Source: Desulfitibacter alkalitolerans DSM 16504
GTDB lineage: Bacteria; Bacillota; DSM-16504; Desulfitibacterales; Desulfitibacteraceae
DNA length: 64,000 nt
NCBI RefSeq assembly: GCF_000620305.1
Contig: NZ_KK211100.1
Coordinates: 52,467 to 116,466, forward strand
Direction: 5' to 3'
The first letter of the stretch is position 1. The number at the start of each line of letters is the position of its first letter. The notes under the pieces were generated by a model that had not been told where the DNA came from, made no database searches, and was given only the letters and a program-made list of their open reading frames with translations. Below, in pieces: positions 17,352 through 25,042 of the stretch. The position numbers and the translations under genes are program-made.

Positions 17352-17783
17352 GTGAAAAATTCTTTAGAAGATATTTGTCAAAAACTACAAGAAAAGGAAT
17401 ATAAACTTACCCCACAAAGAAAAACAATTTTAAAAGTTTTATTGGATAACGAAGAAAAACACTTAAGTGCAGAGGATATTTATCAGATTGTCAAGCATCA
17501 TTATCCTGAAATAGGACTAGCAACTGTTTACAGAACTCTAGAATTATTAGCAGATATTGACATTTTGCAAAAAATGAACTTTGATGATGGCAAAGCCCGT
17601 TATGAATTTTCCAGTCATGATGAACACCATCATCACCATTTAATCTGCTTAAAATGTGGTAAGGTCATAGAATTTAATGATGATTTGCTGGATGTTTTAG
17701 AAAAGACAATTTCTGAAAAAAAGGATTTTGAAGTATTAGACCACAAACTTAAATTCTATGGCTATTGTTCAAAATGCAAATGA
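17352..17783 (+). CDS. Fur-family metalloregulator
   Basis: 143 residues, GTG start (AAGGAG upstream). Winged-helix DNA-binding half (LTPQRKTILKVL, LSAEDIYQIV, GLATVYRTLELL) and a dimerisation half with the metal-sensing EHHHHHLICLKCGKVIEF and a second CxxC (YCSKC) for structural zinc. It represses iron-uptake, zinc-uptake or peroxide-defence genes depending on class. A histidine-rich run and two CxxC pairs do not settle between Fur, Zur and PerR. Stands alone after the activase operon. Confidence 0.9.
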   Translation: MKNSLEDICQKLQEKEYKLTPQRKTILKVLLDNEEKHLSAEDIYQIVKHHYPEIGLATVYRTLELLADIDILQKMNFDDGKARYEFSSHDEHHHHHLICLKCGKVIEFNDDLLDVLEKTISEKKDFEVLDHKLKFYGYCSKCK

Positions 17784-17883
17784 ATAGGAAAGCAATTTTT
17801 TCTGTATATTTGAATTTGCAGATGTATTTGGGTATAATTAAGCAGGTATCAAATGTGGCTTACGACTTTATGGAGGATGAAAA

Positions 17884-18450
17884 ATGGACAGAGAAAAAAT
17901 TGCCAAAGGCGTAAAATTAATTTTAGAAGCAATAGGAGAAGACCCCCAAAGGGAAGGTCTATTTGACACCCCTGATAGGGTTGCAAGAATGTATGAAGAA
18001 ATATTCTGCGGACTAAAACAAAATGCAGCAGATCACCTGAGCGTTACCTTTGCTGAAAACCACGAAGAAATGATTTTAGTAAAAGATATACCCATTTATT
18101 CCATGTGTGAACATCATCTCTTACCCTTTTATGGATTTGCCCATGTTGCATATATTCCAAGAAGTGGTAAAATAACGGGATTAAGTAAGCTGGCCAGGGT
18201 AGTGGAGACATTTGCTAAAAGACCCCAGCTTCAAGAAAGATTAACAAGTCAAGTTGCCGATACACTTATGGACAAGCTTACACCGCGTGGCGTAATGGTG
18301 GTAATAGAAGCAGAACATATGTGCATGACAATGCGCGGAATTAAAAAGGCAGGTTCCATGACACTTACAAGTGCTGTAAGGGGAATTTTTAAAACTAATG
18401 AAGCTACCAGGGCTGAAGGTTTCTCATTAATCAGAGGCAGCAGAAATTAA
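17884..18450 (+). CDS. folE: GTP cyclohydrolase I
   Basis: 188 residues; ATG with TGGAGGATGAAA upstream. Type I enzyme making dihydroneopterin triphosphate from GTP, first step of folate synthesis. Shows [17 protein letters not shown], the zinc and active-site [18 protein letters not shown] (C and H ligands), [23 protein letters not shown] and the second zinc Cys in [12 protein letters not shown]. Length and motifs are complete. Followed closely by a ypmA-like gene. Confidence 0.96.
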   Translation: MDREKIAKGVKLILEAIGEDPQREGLFDTPDRVARMYEEIFCGLKQNAADHLSVTFAENHEEMILVKDIPIYSMCEHHLLPFYGFAHVAYIPRSGKITGLSKLARVVETFAKRPQLQERLTSQVADTLMDKLTPRGVMVVIEAEHMCMTMRGIKKAGSMTLTSAVRGIFKTNEATRAEGFSLIRGSRN

Positions 18451-18473
18451 AATGGGAGGTACCGTCCAAAATA

Positions 18474-18647
18474 GTGGAATCTAATGATAAACTAACAATT
18501 ATTGCTTCAATTACAATTCAAGAAAGTGAAGACTTTTATAAGATTGTTGATTTTTTAAATAGGACATTAAAAGAAAGAGGATTATTGTTCGGCTTAAAGA
18601 AGGTTAAGAATGAACCAAAGATGACCCTGTATATTTATGATGTGTAA
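18474..18647 (+). CDS. DUF4264 (YpmA-like) protein
   Basis: 57 residues from GTG 18474; GGGAGGT lies 13 bases upstream, a rather long spacing. The sequence includes DFYKIVDFLNRTLKERGLLF and ends MTLYIYDV, matching the small YpmA/DUF4264 family as I recall it. Function unknown. Follows folE by 23 bases and ends before a terminator at 18681. Confidence 0.7.
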   Translation: MESNDKLTIIASITIQESEDFYKIVDFLNRTLKERGLLFGLKKVKNEPKMTLYIYDV

Positions 18648-18680
18648 TAACACACTAATACAACCTTTCTTTCATATGAT

Positions 18681-18711
18681 AAATCAAGCAAAAACATGTC
18701 TTGATTTTTTT
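18681..18711 (+). terminator. rho-independent terminator after ypmA-like gene
   Basis: Stem AAATCAAG (18681-18688) with CTTGATTT (18700-18707), 11-base loop, then further T residues. Confidence 0.7.
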
Positions 18712-18725
18712 GGGGGGAGGTTTGT

Positions 18726-18923
18726 GTGAAATTTTTAGAATGCTGCTTTATATGTCATAAGGATTTAAACAATGACGAATGGCAAATATTAGTAGTTTAT
18801 AATCAATGCGTGGTATTAAGATGTCCCCACTGTAAATCCATTCACAACTGCTCAGCCGATGGAACAGTATTAATATATAAGCATGATTCAGGAGGAAACG
18901 ATGCATATTCTGCTAACGAATGA
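18726..18923 (+). CDS. small zinc-ribbon-like protein
   Basis: 65 residues from GTG 18726 with GGGGGGAGG upstream. It has CCFICHKD near the start and CPHCKSIHNC in the middle, which could form a zinc ribbon. I do not recognise a named family. Its last 23 bases overlap the start of surE, so the two genes are probably translationally coupled. Confidence 0.55.
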   Translation: MKFLECCFICHKDLNNDEWQILVVYNQCVVLRCPHCKSIHNCSADGTVLIYKHDSGGNDAYSANE

Positions 18924-19662
18924 TGACGGAATAGAGGCTTTAGGGATAAACAAGCTTAGAGAAGCCCTTAGTTCACTTGGGAAACTAACAGTGGTAGCCC
19001 CTGACAGGGAAAGAAGTGCAACAGGTCATGGTATTACCATTCATAAACCTTTACGGGTTTATAAGATGGACTTTGAAAATTGTACTGCCTATGCAGTTAC
19101 AGGTACACCTGCAGACTGTGTCAAACTTGCTTTGCAGGAGTTAATGGATGAACCCCCTGACATAATTGTTTCTGGTATCAATTCTGGAGCCAATTTAGGT
19201 ACAGATGTATTATACTCTGGTACTGTTTCGGCAGCAATTGAGGGCATAATTGCAGGTGTTCCTTCAATAGCAGTTTCCCTGGCCCTTAAGAAAAAAAGAA
19301 ACTATGACTTAGCAGCAGAAGTTACCTGCAAGATAGTCAAAAAAGTTATTAAAAAGGGACTTCCTGAAGAAACAATACTTAATATAAATGTTCCAGATAC
19401 TGAAATTATTGAAAGCACAAGTTTTGAAATAACCAGATTAGGTATTCGCAAGTATAAAGATTCTATAGAGAAAAGAATAGACCCTAGAGGCTACGAATAT
19501 TATTGGATTGCCGGCCAAGTAACTGATGTTGAATGCAATAGGAACAAACAGATTTGTACTGACATTAGTGCCATTGCCCAAAACAAAATTTCCATAACAC
19601 CTATTCATCTAGATCTTACCAACTATAGAATAATTGATGATCTTTTAACCTGGGATCTTTAA
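18901..19662 (+). CDS. surE: 5'/3'-nucleotidase SurE
   Basis: 253 residues from ATG 18901 (AGGAGGAAACG upstream). SurE opening MHILLTNDDG supplies the metal ligands (N7, D8, D9), followed by VVAPDRERSATGHGITI, GTPADCVKLAL, VSGINSGANLGTDVLYSGTVSAA and ILNINVP. It dephosphorylates nucleoside monophosphates. Linked to the zinc-ribbon gene by overlap; convergent with spoVB, only eight bases between stops. Confidence 0.96.
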   Translation: MHILLTNDDGIEALGINKLREALSSLGKLTVVAPDRERSATGHGITIHKPLRVYKMDFENCTAYAVTGTPADCVKLALQELMDEPPDIIVSGINSGANLGTDVLYSGTVSAAIEGIIAGVPSIAVSLALKKKRNYDLAAEVTCKIVKKVIKKGLPEETILNINVPDTEIIESTSFEITRLGIRKYKDSIEKRIDPRGYEYYWIAGQVTDVECNRNKQICTDISAIAQNKISITPIHLDLTNYRIIDDLLTWDL

Positions 19663-19670
19663 TTGGCTGG

Positions 19671-21203
19671 CTAAATTTTCCTAAACTGTCTCAAATCATT
19701 ATAGGTAATTAGACCAAGCAAAAATAAACACACTGTATATACTCCAATACCAACTAACAAATGGAGCATTGTCATCCCTAGGCTAGAACCCCACGCAGCA
19801 AAATAGTGACTGGTAGAAACCATAGTGAGGAGCATTAACAAAACAGCCATTGTTAACAATGCTAGTTTTTTAATATTAATACCTAGTTTGATAAAATTAA
19901 ACAAATACAAGAGATTTAGACCTGCAACTACCAGAGCACTCAAGTTAAAAGCTATTGCTGTGCCTTTTATACCTAAAGCAGTTCCTGTAAGCAGATAGAC
20001 ACCAGTAATATTTATCAATGCGCCCCCAACTGAATGCAAAAGCATAATATACATTTTACCCATCCCTTGTATAATACCAGTTGAAGTCTGCTGAAGATAA
20101 ATAAAAAGTGCACCCAGTGCCAGATATTTCAAAGGTATACCTGCATCAGGTGTGTTAAAAATTGTCCCACAAAGCTTTCCTGGAATTGTATAAAAAATTA
20201 TCACCCATGGTATACCTGCTAATATTGTTATATTGATAGCAGTCATGGCTCTTTTTTTAACAAGCTTTAAATTGTTGGCAGCCATGGCTTCAGAAATTGC
20301 TGGGACCATTGTTATTGCCAGGGATACTGTGATTATAGTTGGCAAACCTAACAAGGTCATAGCAATTCCTGTAAATTGTCCAAATAGGTCAGTAGCCTCT
20401 CTGACAGAAAAGCCTGCTGCCTGCAGCCGATTGGGTATAATTATTGCTTGAGCAGTAAAAAGGAGTCCAATTACTGCTCTATTAAGTGTGAGGGGAAGGG
20501 ACATGCTGTAAATATTTTTCATTATTTCCCATGTGGTGCTTTTATTTCCTGATGAAGTAAAAACCTGCTGGTTTTTTTTATAAAAAATTATCAGAATAAT
20601 TAGGCCTGCCATTTCACCCATTACTATTCCTATTGAAAGACCAATAATAGCATATTCTAATCCGTAGGGCAGTAAAAGCATGATAGTTCCAAGCCCAAAT
20701 ATAAACCTTATTATTTGTTCCACTACCGTTGAAAGTGCTGAGGGAAACATCATTTTCAAGCCCAAAAAGTATCCTCTGTAAGCTGAGCTAAAAGCTACAA
20801 TAATCAAGGCAGGGATAAGACTCATATATGCCCAATAAACTCTCCCATCTGAAAAAAATAGTTTAATAAAGTAGGGAGCAGCCAGCCAACTAATAACTGA
20901 TATTACTGTAGAAGTTATTAATAATACCCTCAATGCAACAGTAAATATTTTTTTTGCTTCAGCATGTTGATTTAAGGCTACCCGGCCAGATATTAGCTTG
21001 GATAAGGTTAAAGGAATTCCAGCTGTTGTCAGAACTAACAAAAATGTAAAGGGAGGAAGAACCATTTGAAACAAACCTATACCTTCAGAGCCTATCAAGC
21101 GTACTGTCCAGACACGATAAAGAAAACCTAACATTCTATTTATAAAACCCGATATGGTAAGTATAACTGCTCCAAAGGCTAATGAAGTATATTGTTTTTT
21201 CAA
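19671..21203 (-). CDS. spoVB: stage V sporulation protein B (MATE/MOP flippase family)
   Basis: 510 residues, about 14 hydrophobic helices. The start (FGAVILTISGFINRMLGFLYRVWTVRLIG) and SEGIGLFQMVLPPF are typical of SpoVB/polysaccharide-exporter MOP proteins. SpoVB-type proteins flip lipid-linked cortex or wall precursors across the membrane. Paralogues of this family are common in Clostridia, so the sporulation role is likely but not proven by sequence. Divergent from the EF-G paralogue. Confidence 0.85.
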   Translation of the reverse strand: MKKQYTSLAFGAVILTISGFINRMLGFLYRVWTVRLIGSEGIGLFQMVLPPFTFLLVLTTAGIPLTLSKLISGRVALNQHAEAKKIFTVALRVLLITSTVISVISWLAAPYFIKLFFSDGRVYWAYMSLIPALIIVAFSSAYRGYFLGLKMMFPSALSTVVEQIIRFIFGLGTIMLLLPYGLEYAIIGLSIGIVMGEMAGLIILIIFYKKNQQVFTSSGNKSTTWEIMKNIYSMSLPLTLNRAVIGLLFTAQAIIIPNRLQAAGFSVREATDLFGQFTGIAMTLLGLPTIITVSLAITMVPAISEAMAANNLKLVKKRAMTAINITILAGIPWVIIFYTIPGKLCGTIFNTPDAGIPLKYLALGALFIYLQQTSTGIIQGMGKMYIMLLHSVGGALINITGVYLLTGTALGIKGTAIAFNLSALVVAGLNLLYLFNFIKLGINIKKLALLTMAVLLMLLTMVSTSHYFAAWGSSLGMTMLHLLVGIGVYTVCLFLLGLITYNDLRQFRKI

Positions 21204-21380
21204 ATTCAGGCCTCCTGGACTTAGATGTTTTAATTTAATAGTATTTATGATTCTATTAAAGTATGTTTTTAATTAGCATAATTGCTGTATTTTGGGAAAA
21301 ACTTATTGAAGATGGAAAAATTTATAAACAAAAAACTTTTTCTCAGATTTTTTTTAAAAATATAAAGGATTTTTTTAATT

Positions 21381-21417
21381 AATCGAAAATATATTTACTA
21401 ATGTCCAATTTTCGATT
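21381..21417. promoter_or_regulatory. inverted repeat upstream of EF-G paralogue
   Basis: Perfect ten-base arms AATCGAAAAT (21381-21390) and ATTTTCGATT (21408-21417), 17 bases apart, ending 35 bases before the gene start. Could be an operator or a 5'-leader hairpin. Confidence 0.4.
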
Positions 21418-21452
21418 TTAATAGTCAAAGTACAAGTTAAAGGAGGAGGCAA

Positions 21453-23492
21453 ATGAAAGTATACTCTGCAAAAAAAATTAGAAATATAGGGATAATGGCC
21501 CATGGTGGTGCTGGAAAGACTTCACTAACAGAAGCCATGTTATACAACTCCGGAGCTTTGAAGAGATTAGGCAAGGTAGATGAGGGTAATACTACTACCG
21601 ATTATCTGCCTGAGGAAATTGATAGAAAAGTAACTATTACTCTGGCATTGGCTCCATGCGAATGGAAGGACAACAAGGTCAATGTTATTGATACACCAGG
21701 CTTTATAGACTTTGTAGGTGATGTTAATAGTGCATTAAGAGTAATAGATAGTATGGTTGTTACAGTATGTGCTGTGGCTGGTGTAGAGGTAAGAACAGAG
21801 GCCGTTTGGGAATTTGCAAATGAAAAAAACATGCCTAGAATTTGCTTCATAAATAAAATGGACAGAGAAAATGCAGATTTTTATAGGGTATTAGATGAAC
21901 TAAAGGATAGTTTTGAAAACAGGATAGTTCCTATACAAATTCCTATTGGAAGCGCAGAAAGCTTTAATGGAATAATAGATTTAGTTGCAATGAAGGCATA
22001 TAAGTTTGATAACGGAAAACCCATAGAAATTGACATTCCTGAAGACCTAAAAGACCAGACTGAGACCTATAGAGAAGAATTAGTAGAAGCTGTTGCAGAA
22101 AGTGATGATGAACTTTTAATGAAGTATTTGGAGGGTGAAGAGCTCACTCCTGAGGAATTCTTATCTGGACTTAATTCAGGTGTCAAGAATGCTAACTTTA
22201 TTCCGGTTGCATGCGGTTCTGCGTTAAATAATATAGGCATAGCAAATCTTTTGGATCTTATTGTTGACTGCATGCCATCAGCAGAAGAAGCCCTAGGAAA
22301 GTCAGAAGAAGAATTATCAAAGGAACCTTTCAAAGCACTGATATTTAAAACAATTGCTGACCCTTACGTAGGAAAGGTTAGTTTCTTCAGGATATACAGC
22401 GGCATATTCACTCCTGGTCATTCCTATTACAATATAAACAAGGAAACTGAAGAAAAAGTAAATAGTGTATTTGTCATGAGAGGCAAGCAGCAGGAACAGG
22501 TTGAAAAAATGTTTCCTGGTGATATTGGGGCTTTAACAAAGCTCGCTAAAACAGAAACTGGAGATACCCTCTCAGTTAAAGGAATAAACGAACCTCTAAC
22601 TGGTATTGAGTTTCCAAACCCAACTTTGTCATATGCCATTAGTCCAAAGAGTAAAGGTGACGAAGACAAATTAGGTAATGCAATTTCCAAGTTATTAGAG
22701 GAAGATAAAACCTTAAAAATAGAAAAGAATATTGAAACTAAAGAGACCATTTTAAGTGGAATGGGTGATCAGCATCTAGATATAGTACTAGAAAGGCTGC
22801 AGAAAAAATATGGCGTTGGAGTTGAAAAAGCTACACCCTCTGTTCCATATAGAGAAACCATCCGTTCTTCAGTAACTAGAATAGAAGGTAAGCATAAAAA
22901 ACAATCTGGTGGAGCAGGTCAGTTTGGTCACGTATTTATTGACATGGCCCCTTATTCAGAAGGAGATTTCTTATTTGAAGAAACAATCTTTGGAGGATCT
23001 GTGCCAAGAAACTATATTCCTGCAGTTGAAAAAGGTGTTAGAGAAGCCATGGAACAGGGTGTCCTGGCTAAATATCCAGTTACAAATATTAAGGTAACCC
23101 TTACAGACGGTTCTTATCACCCTGTTGATTCCTCAGAAATGGCATTTAAAATTGCCGGCAGCTTAGCCTTTAAAAAGGCCATGGAAAAAGCAAATCCTAT
23201 TCTTCTTGAACCAGTAATGAAGGTTGAGGTTACCGTTCCAGAGCAGTTTATGGGCGATATAATGGGAGATATGAACAGCAAAAGGGGTAGGATATTAGGA
23301 ATGGAAGCCAAGGGCAGAAACCAGGTGATAAAGGCCCTGGCACCATTATCAGAAATGTATCGTTATGCCATAGACTTAAAATCAATTACTCAGGGTAGAG
23401 GAACCTTTACAATGGAATTTAATAGTTATGAACCCATACCTGAACACCTAGCTGAAAAAATCATAGCAGCACGAAAGACAGCTGACGAGTAA
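21453..23492 (+). CDS. elongation factor G paralogue (EF-G-like GTPase)
   Basis: 679 residues; AAAGGAGGAGG upstream. All EF-G domains are present in order: GTPase with P-loop AHGGAGKTS (residues 15-23), DTPGF, NKMD, then domain II, III (GMGDQHLDIVLERL), IV (SGGAGQFGHVFI) and V. The P-loop reads GGAGKTS rather than the IDAGKTT of canonical EF-G, typical of the second EF-G type found in many Firmicutes and Thermus/Thermotoga. It stands alone, far from rpsL-rpsG-tufA, supporting paralogue status. Role in translocation or recycling is unclear. Confidence 0.88.
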   Translation: MKVYSAKKIRNIGIMAHGGAGKTSLTEAMLYNSGALKRLGKVDEGNTTTDYLPEEIDRKVTITLALAPCEWKDNKVNVIDTPGFIDFVGDVNSALRVIDSMVVTVCAVAGVEVRTEAVWEFANEKNMPRICFINKMDRENADFYRVLDELKDSFENRIVPIQIPIGSAESFNGIIDLVAMKAYKFDNGKPIEIDIPEDLKDQTETYREELVEAVAESDDELLMKYLEGEELTPEEFLSGLNSGVKNANFIPVACGSALNNIGIANLLDLIVDCMPSAEEALGKSEEELSKEPFKALIFKTIADPYVGKVSFFRIYSGIFTPGHSYYNINKETEEKVNSVFVMRGKQQEQVEKMFPGDIGALTKLAKTETGDTLSVKGINEPLTGIEFPNPTLSYAISPKSKGDEDKLGNAISKLLEEDKTLKIEKNIETKETILSGMGDQHLDIVLERLQKKYGVGVEKATPSVPYRETIRSSVTRIEGKHKKQSGGAGQFGHVFIDMAPYSEGDFLFEETIFGGSVPRNYIPAVEKGVREAMEQGVLAKYPVTNIKVTLTDGSYHPVDSSEMAFKIAGSLAFKKAMEKANPILLEPVMKVEVTVPEQFMGDIMGDMNSKRGRILGMEAKGRNQVIKALAPLSEMYRYAIDLKSITQGRGTFTMEFNSYEPIPEHLAEKIIAARKTADE

Positions 23493-23495
23493 TTC

Positions 23496-23533
23496 AAAAG
23501 GAGTCTTGGACAATAAGTCCAAGACTCCTTTTT
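23496..23533 (+). terminator. rho-independent terminator after EF-G paralogue
   Basis: Stem AAAAGGAGTCTTGGA with TCCAAGACTCCTTTT and a seven-base loop. Confidence 0.9.
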
Positions 23534-23657
23534 AAAGAAAACAACCTTTCAATTTTAGGTTGGATTAATCATTAGAATTGGCATAATAAAACTGGTACAC
23601 TTATTAACCGCCATGCATATATTGAGCAAAAGATATTGAACCAGGGAGGTTTATATT

Positions 23658-24587
23658 TTGAAAAAAATAGCTGTTCTATTAGGAGGCAGGTCTGCCGAAA
23701 GGGAAATATCTTTAAAGACTGGTAAGGCAGTTGCCAATGCTTTAGTTAACCTTGGGCATAATGTTAAATCTATTGACACCAAGGGTGATTTTATTGATGA
23801 TCTCAAAGCATTTCACCCTGATCTTGTTTTTATTGCTTTACATGGCCCTTTAGGGGAAGATGGTGCAATGCAGGGGTTATTAGAAATATTAGGTTATCCT
23901 TATACAGGTTGTGGTGTGCTTACCAGCTCTCTTGCCATGAACAAGATCTATACAAAAAAGATTTTAAAAGAAGCCGAAATTCCAACACCAAGGTTCTCTG
24001 TTATTAGAGAAAAGGATTATCTTATGAATACAATACAAACAGAGGATTTGCTGTTAAAAGATTTAAATCTACCACTGGTAATAAAAGCACCTAATCAGGG
24101 GTCAACTATTGGCATTTATTTTGCTAAGCAAAGAAGCGATCTTAATACAATGATATTAGAAGCATTTAAGTTTGAAAAAGAGATACTTATTGAAGAGTTT
24201 GTCCATGGGCGAGAAGTTACAGTAGCAATAATGGGAAATGAAGAGCTTCAAACTCTTCCCATTATAGAAATTGTATCCCATACTGGGGTCTATGATTATG
24301 AAGCTAAATATACCAAGGGAATGAGTGACCATATTATACCGGCACGTCTTAATGAAAGTGTCAGCAAGATGATAAATATATTAGCTGAAAAGAGCTATCG
24401 GTCTTTAGGGTGTAGGGGATTTGCCAGGGTTGATTTTATTGTAGAAAATGATCTAAACCCCTATGTTTTAGAAATAAATACAATACCAGGCATGACTGAA
24501 ACCAGCTTATTTCCTGATGCTGCACTCAGTGCGGGCATCTCCTTTGACGAGTTGATTAATAGATTTATCCAATACGCTGTAGAGTAA
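23658..24587 (+). CDS. ddl: D-alanine--D-alanine ligase
   Basis: 309 residues with a TTG start (GGGAGGTTTATAT upstream). ATP-grasp ligase: KKIAVLLGGRSAEREISLKTG, ALHGPLGEDGAMQGLLE, YTGCGVLTSSLAMNK, the glycine-rich loop PNQGSTIG, and EINTIPGMTETSLFP with Mg ligands. Makes the D-Ala-D-Ala dipeptide for peptidoglycan. YTG near the active site and Y at the specificity-loop region agree with D-Ala rather than D-Lac. Stands alone. Confidence 0.95.
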   Translation: MKKIAVLLGGRSAEREISLKTGKAVANALVNLGHNVKSIDTKGDFIDDLKAFHPDLVFIALHGPLGEDGAMQGLLEILGYPYTGCGVLTSSLAMNKIYTKKILKEAEIPTPRFSVIREKDYLMNTIQTEDLLLKDLNLPLVIKAPNQGSTIGIYFAKQRSDLNTMILEAFKFEKEILIEEFVHGREVTVAIMGNEELQTLPIIEIVSHTGVYDYEAKYTKGMSDHIIPARLNESVSKMINILAEKSYRSLGCRGFARVDFIVENDLNPYVLEINTIPGMTETSLFPDAALSAGISFDELINRFIQYAVE

Positions 24588-24727
24588 TATTCCCTACTCA
24601 AAAAGTATAATGGAAGCTTTATTTAAGATTGAAATTAGAATATATATCTTTTATAATAACCATAAGATATGCAAATTTTATTAAAACCTATAGGGGCTAT
24701 TGGAAGTTGAAGGGAGGGGAACCTTAG

Positions 24728-24913
24728 ATGGAGTTTTTCCGTTGTCAGTGTAAAAAGATTATCTGCCAAATAGAGGGCGATACTATTATTATCAAGTGTA
24801 GACACTGTAAAAGATACATTCATATTAAGACTAATGGAATAAAAAATATTGAGTATAGACTGACCCCCGATACTGAAGAAGGTCCAGCCTTGGTTGCAAA
24901 TTTAAATAAATAA
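24728..24913 (+). CDS. small Com-like zinc-ribbon protein
   Basis: 61 residues; AGGGAGGGGAACCTTAG upstream. MEFFRCQCKKIICQIEG and IIIKCRHCKRYIHIK give two Cys pairs, resembling phage Mu Com-type zinc fingers as seen in small bacterial proteins. No phage genes are nearby. Function unknown. Confidence 0.6.
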   Translation: MEFFRCQCKKIICQIEGDTIIIKCRHCKRYIHIKTNGIKNIEYRLTPDTEEGPALVANLNK

Positions 24914-24920
24914 TAGTACA

Positions 24921-24947
24921 TTAAAACCGGATAACCCCGGTTTTAAC
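24921..24947 (+). terminator. possible terminator after Com-like gene
   Basis: Arms TAAAACCGG and CCGGTTTTA around a short loop; T-run is only four bases. Confidence 0.45.
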
Positions 24948-25042
24948 TATTCTAGAATTAAATTAAGTTAACACTGCTAAAAGGAAAATACCCATATAAG
25001 TAGAATATGTAAAGTTAGGTATTATTTGAGGGAGGTTGAAAG

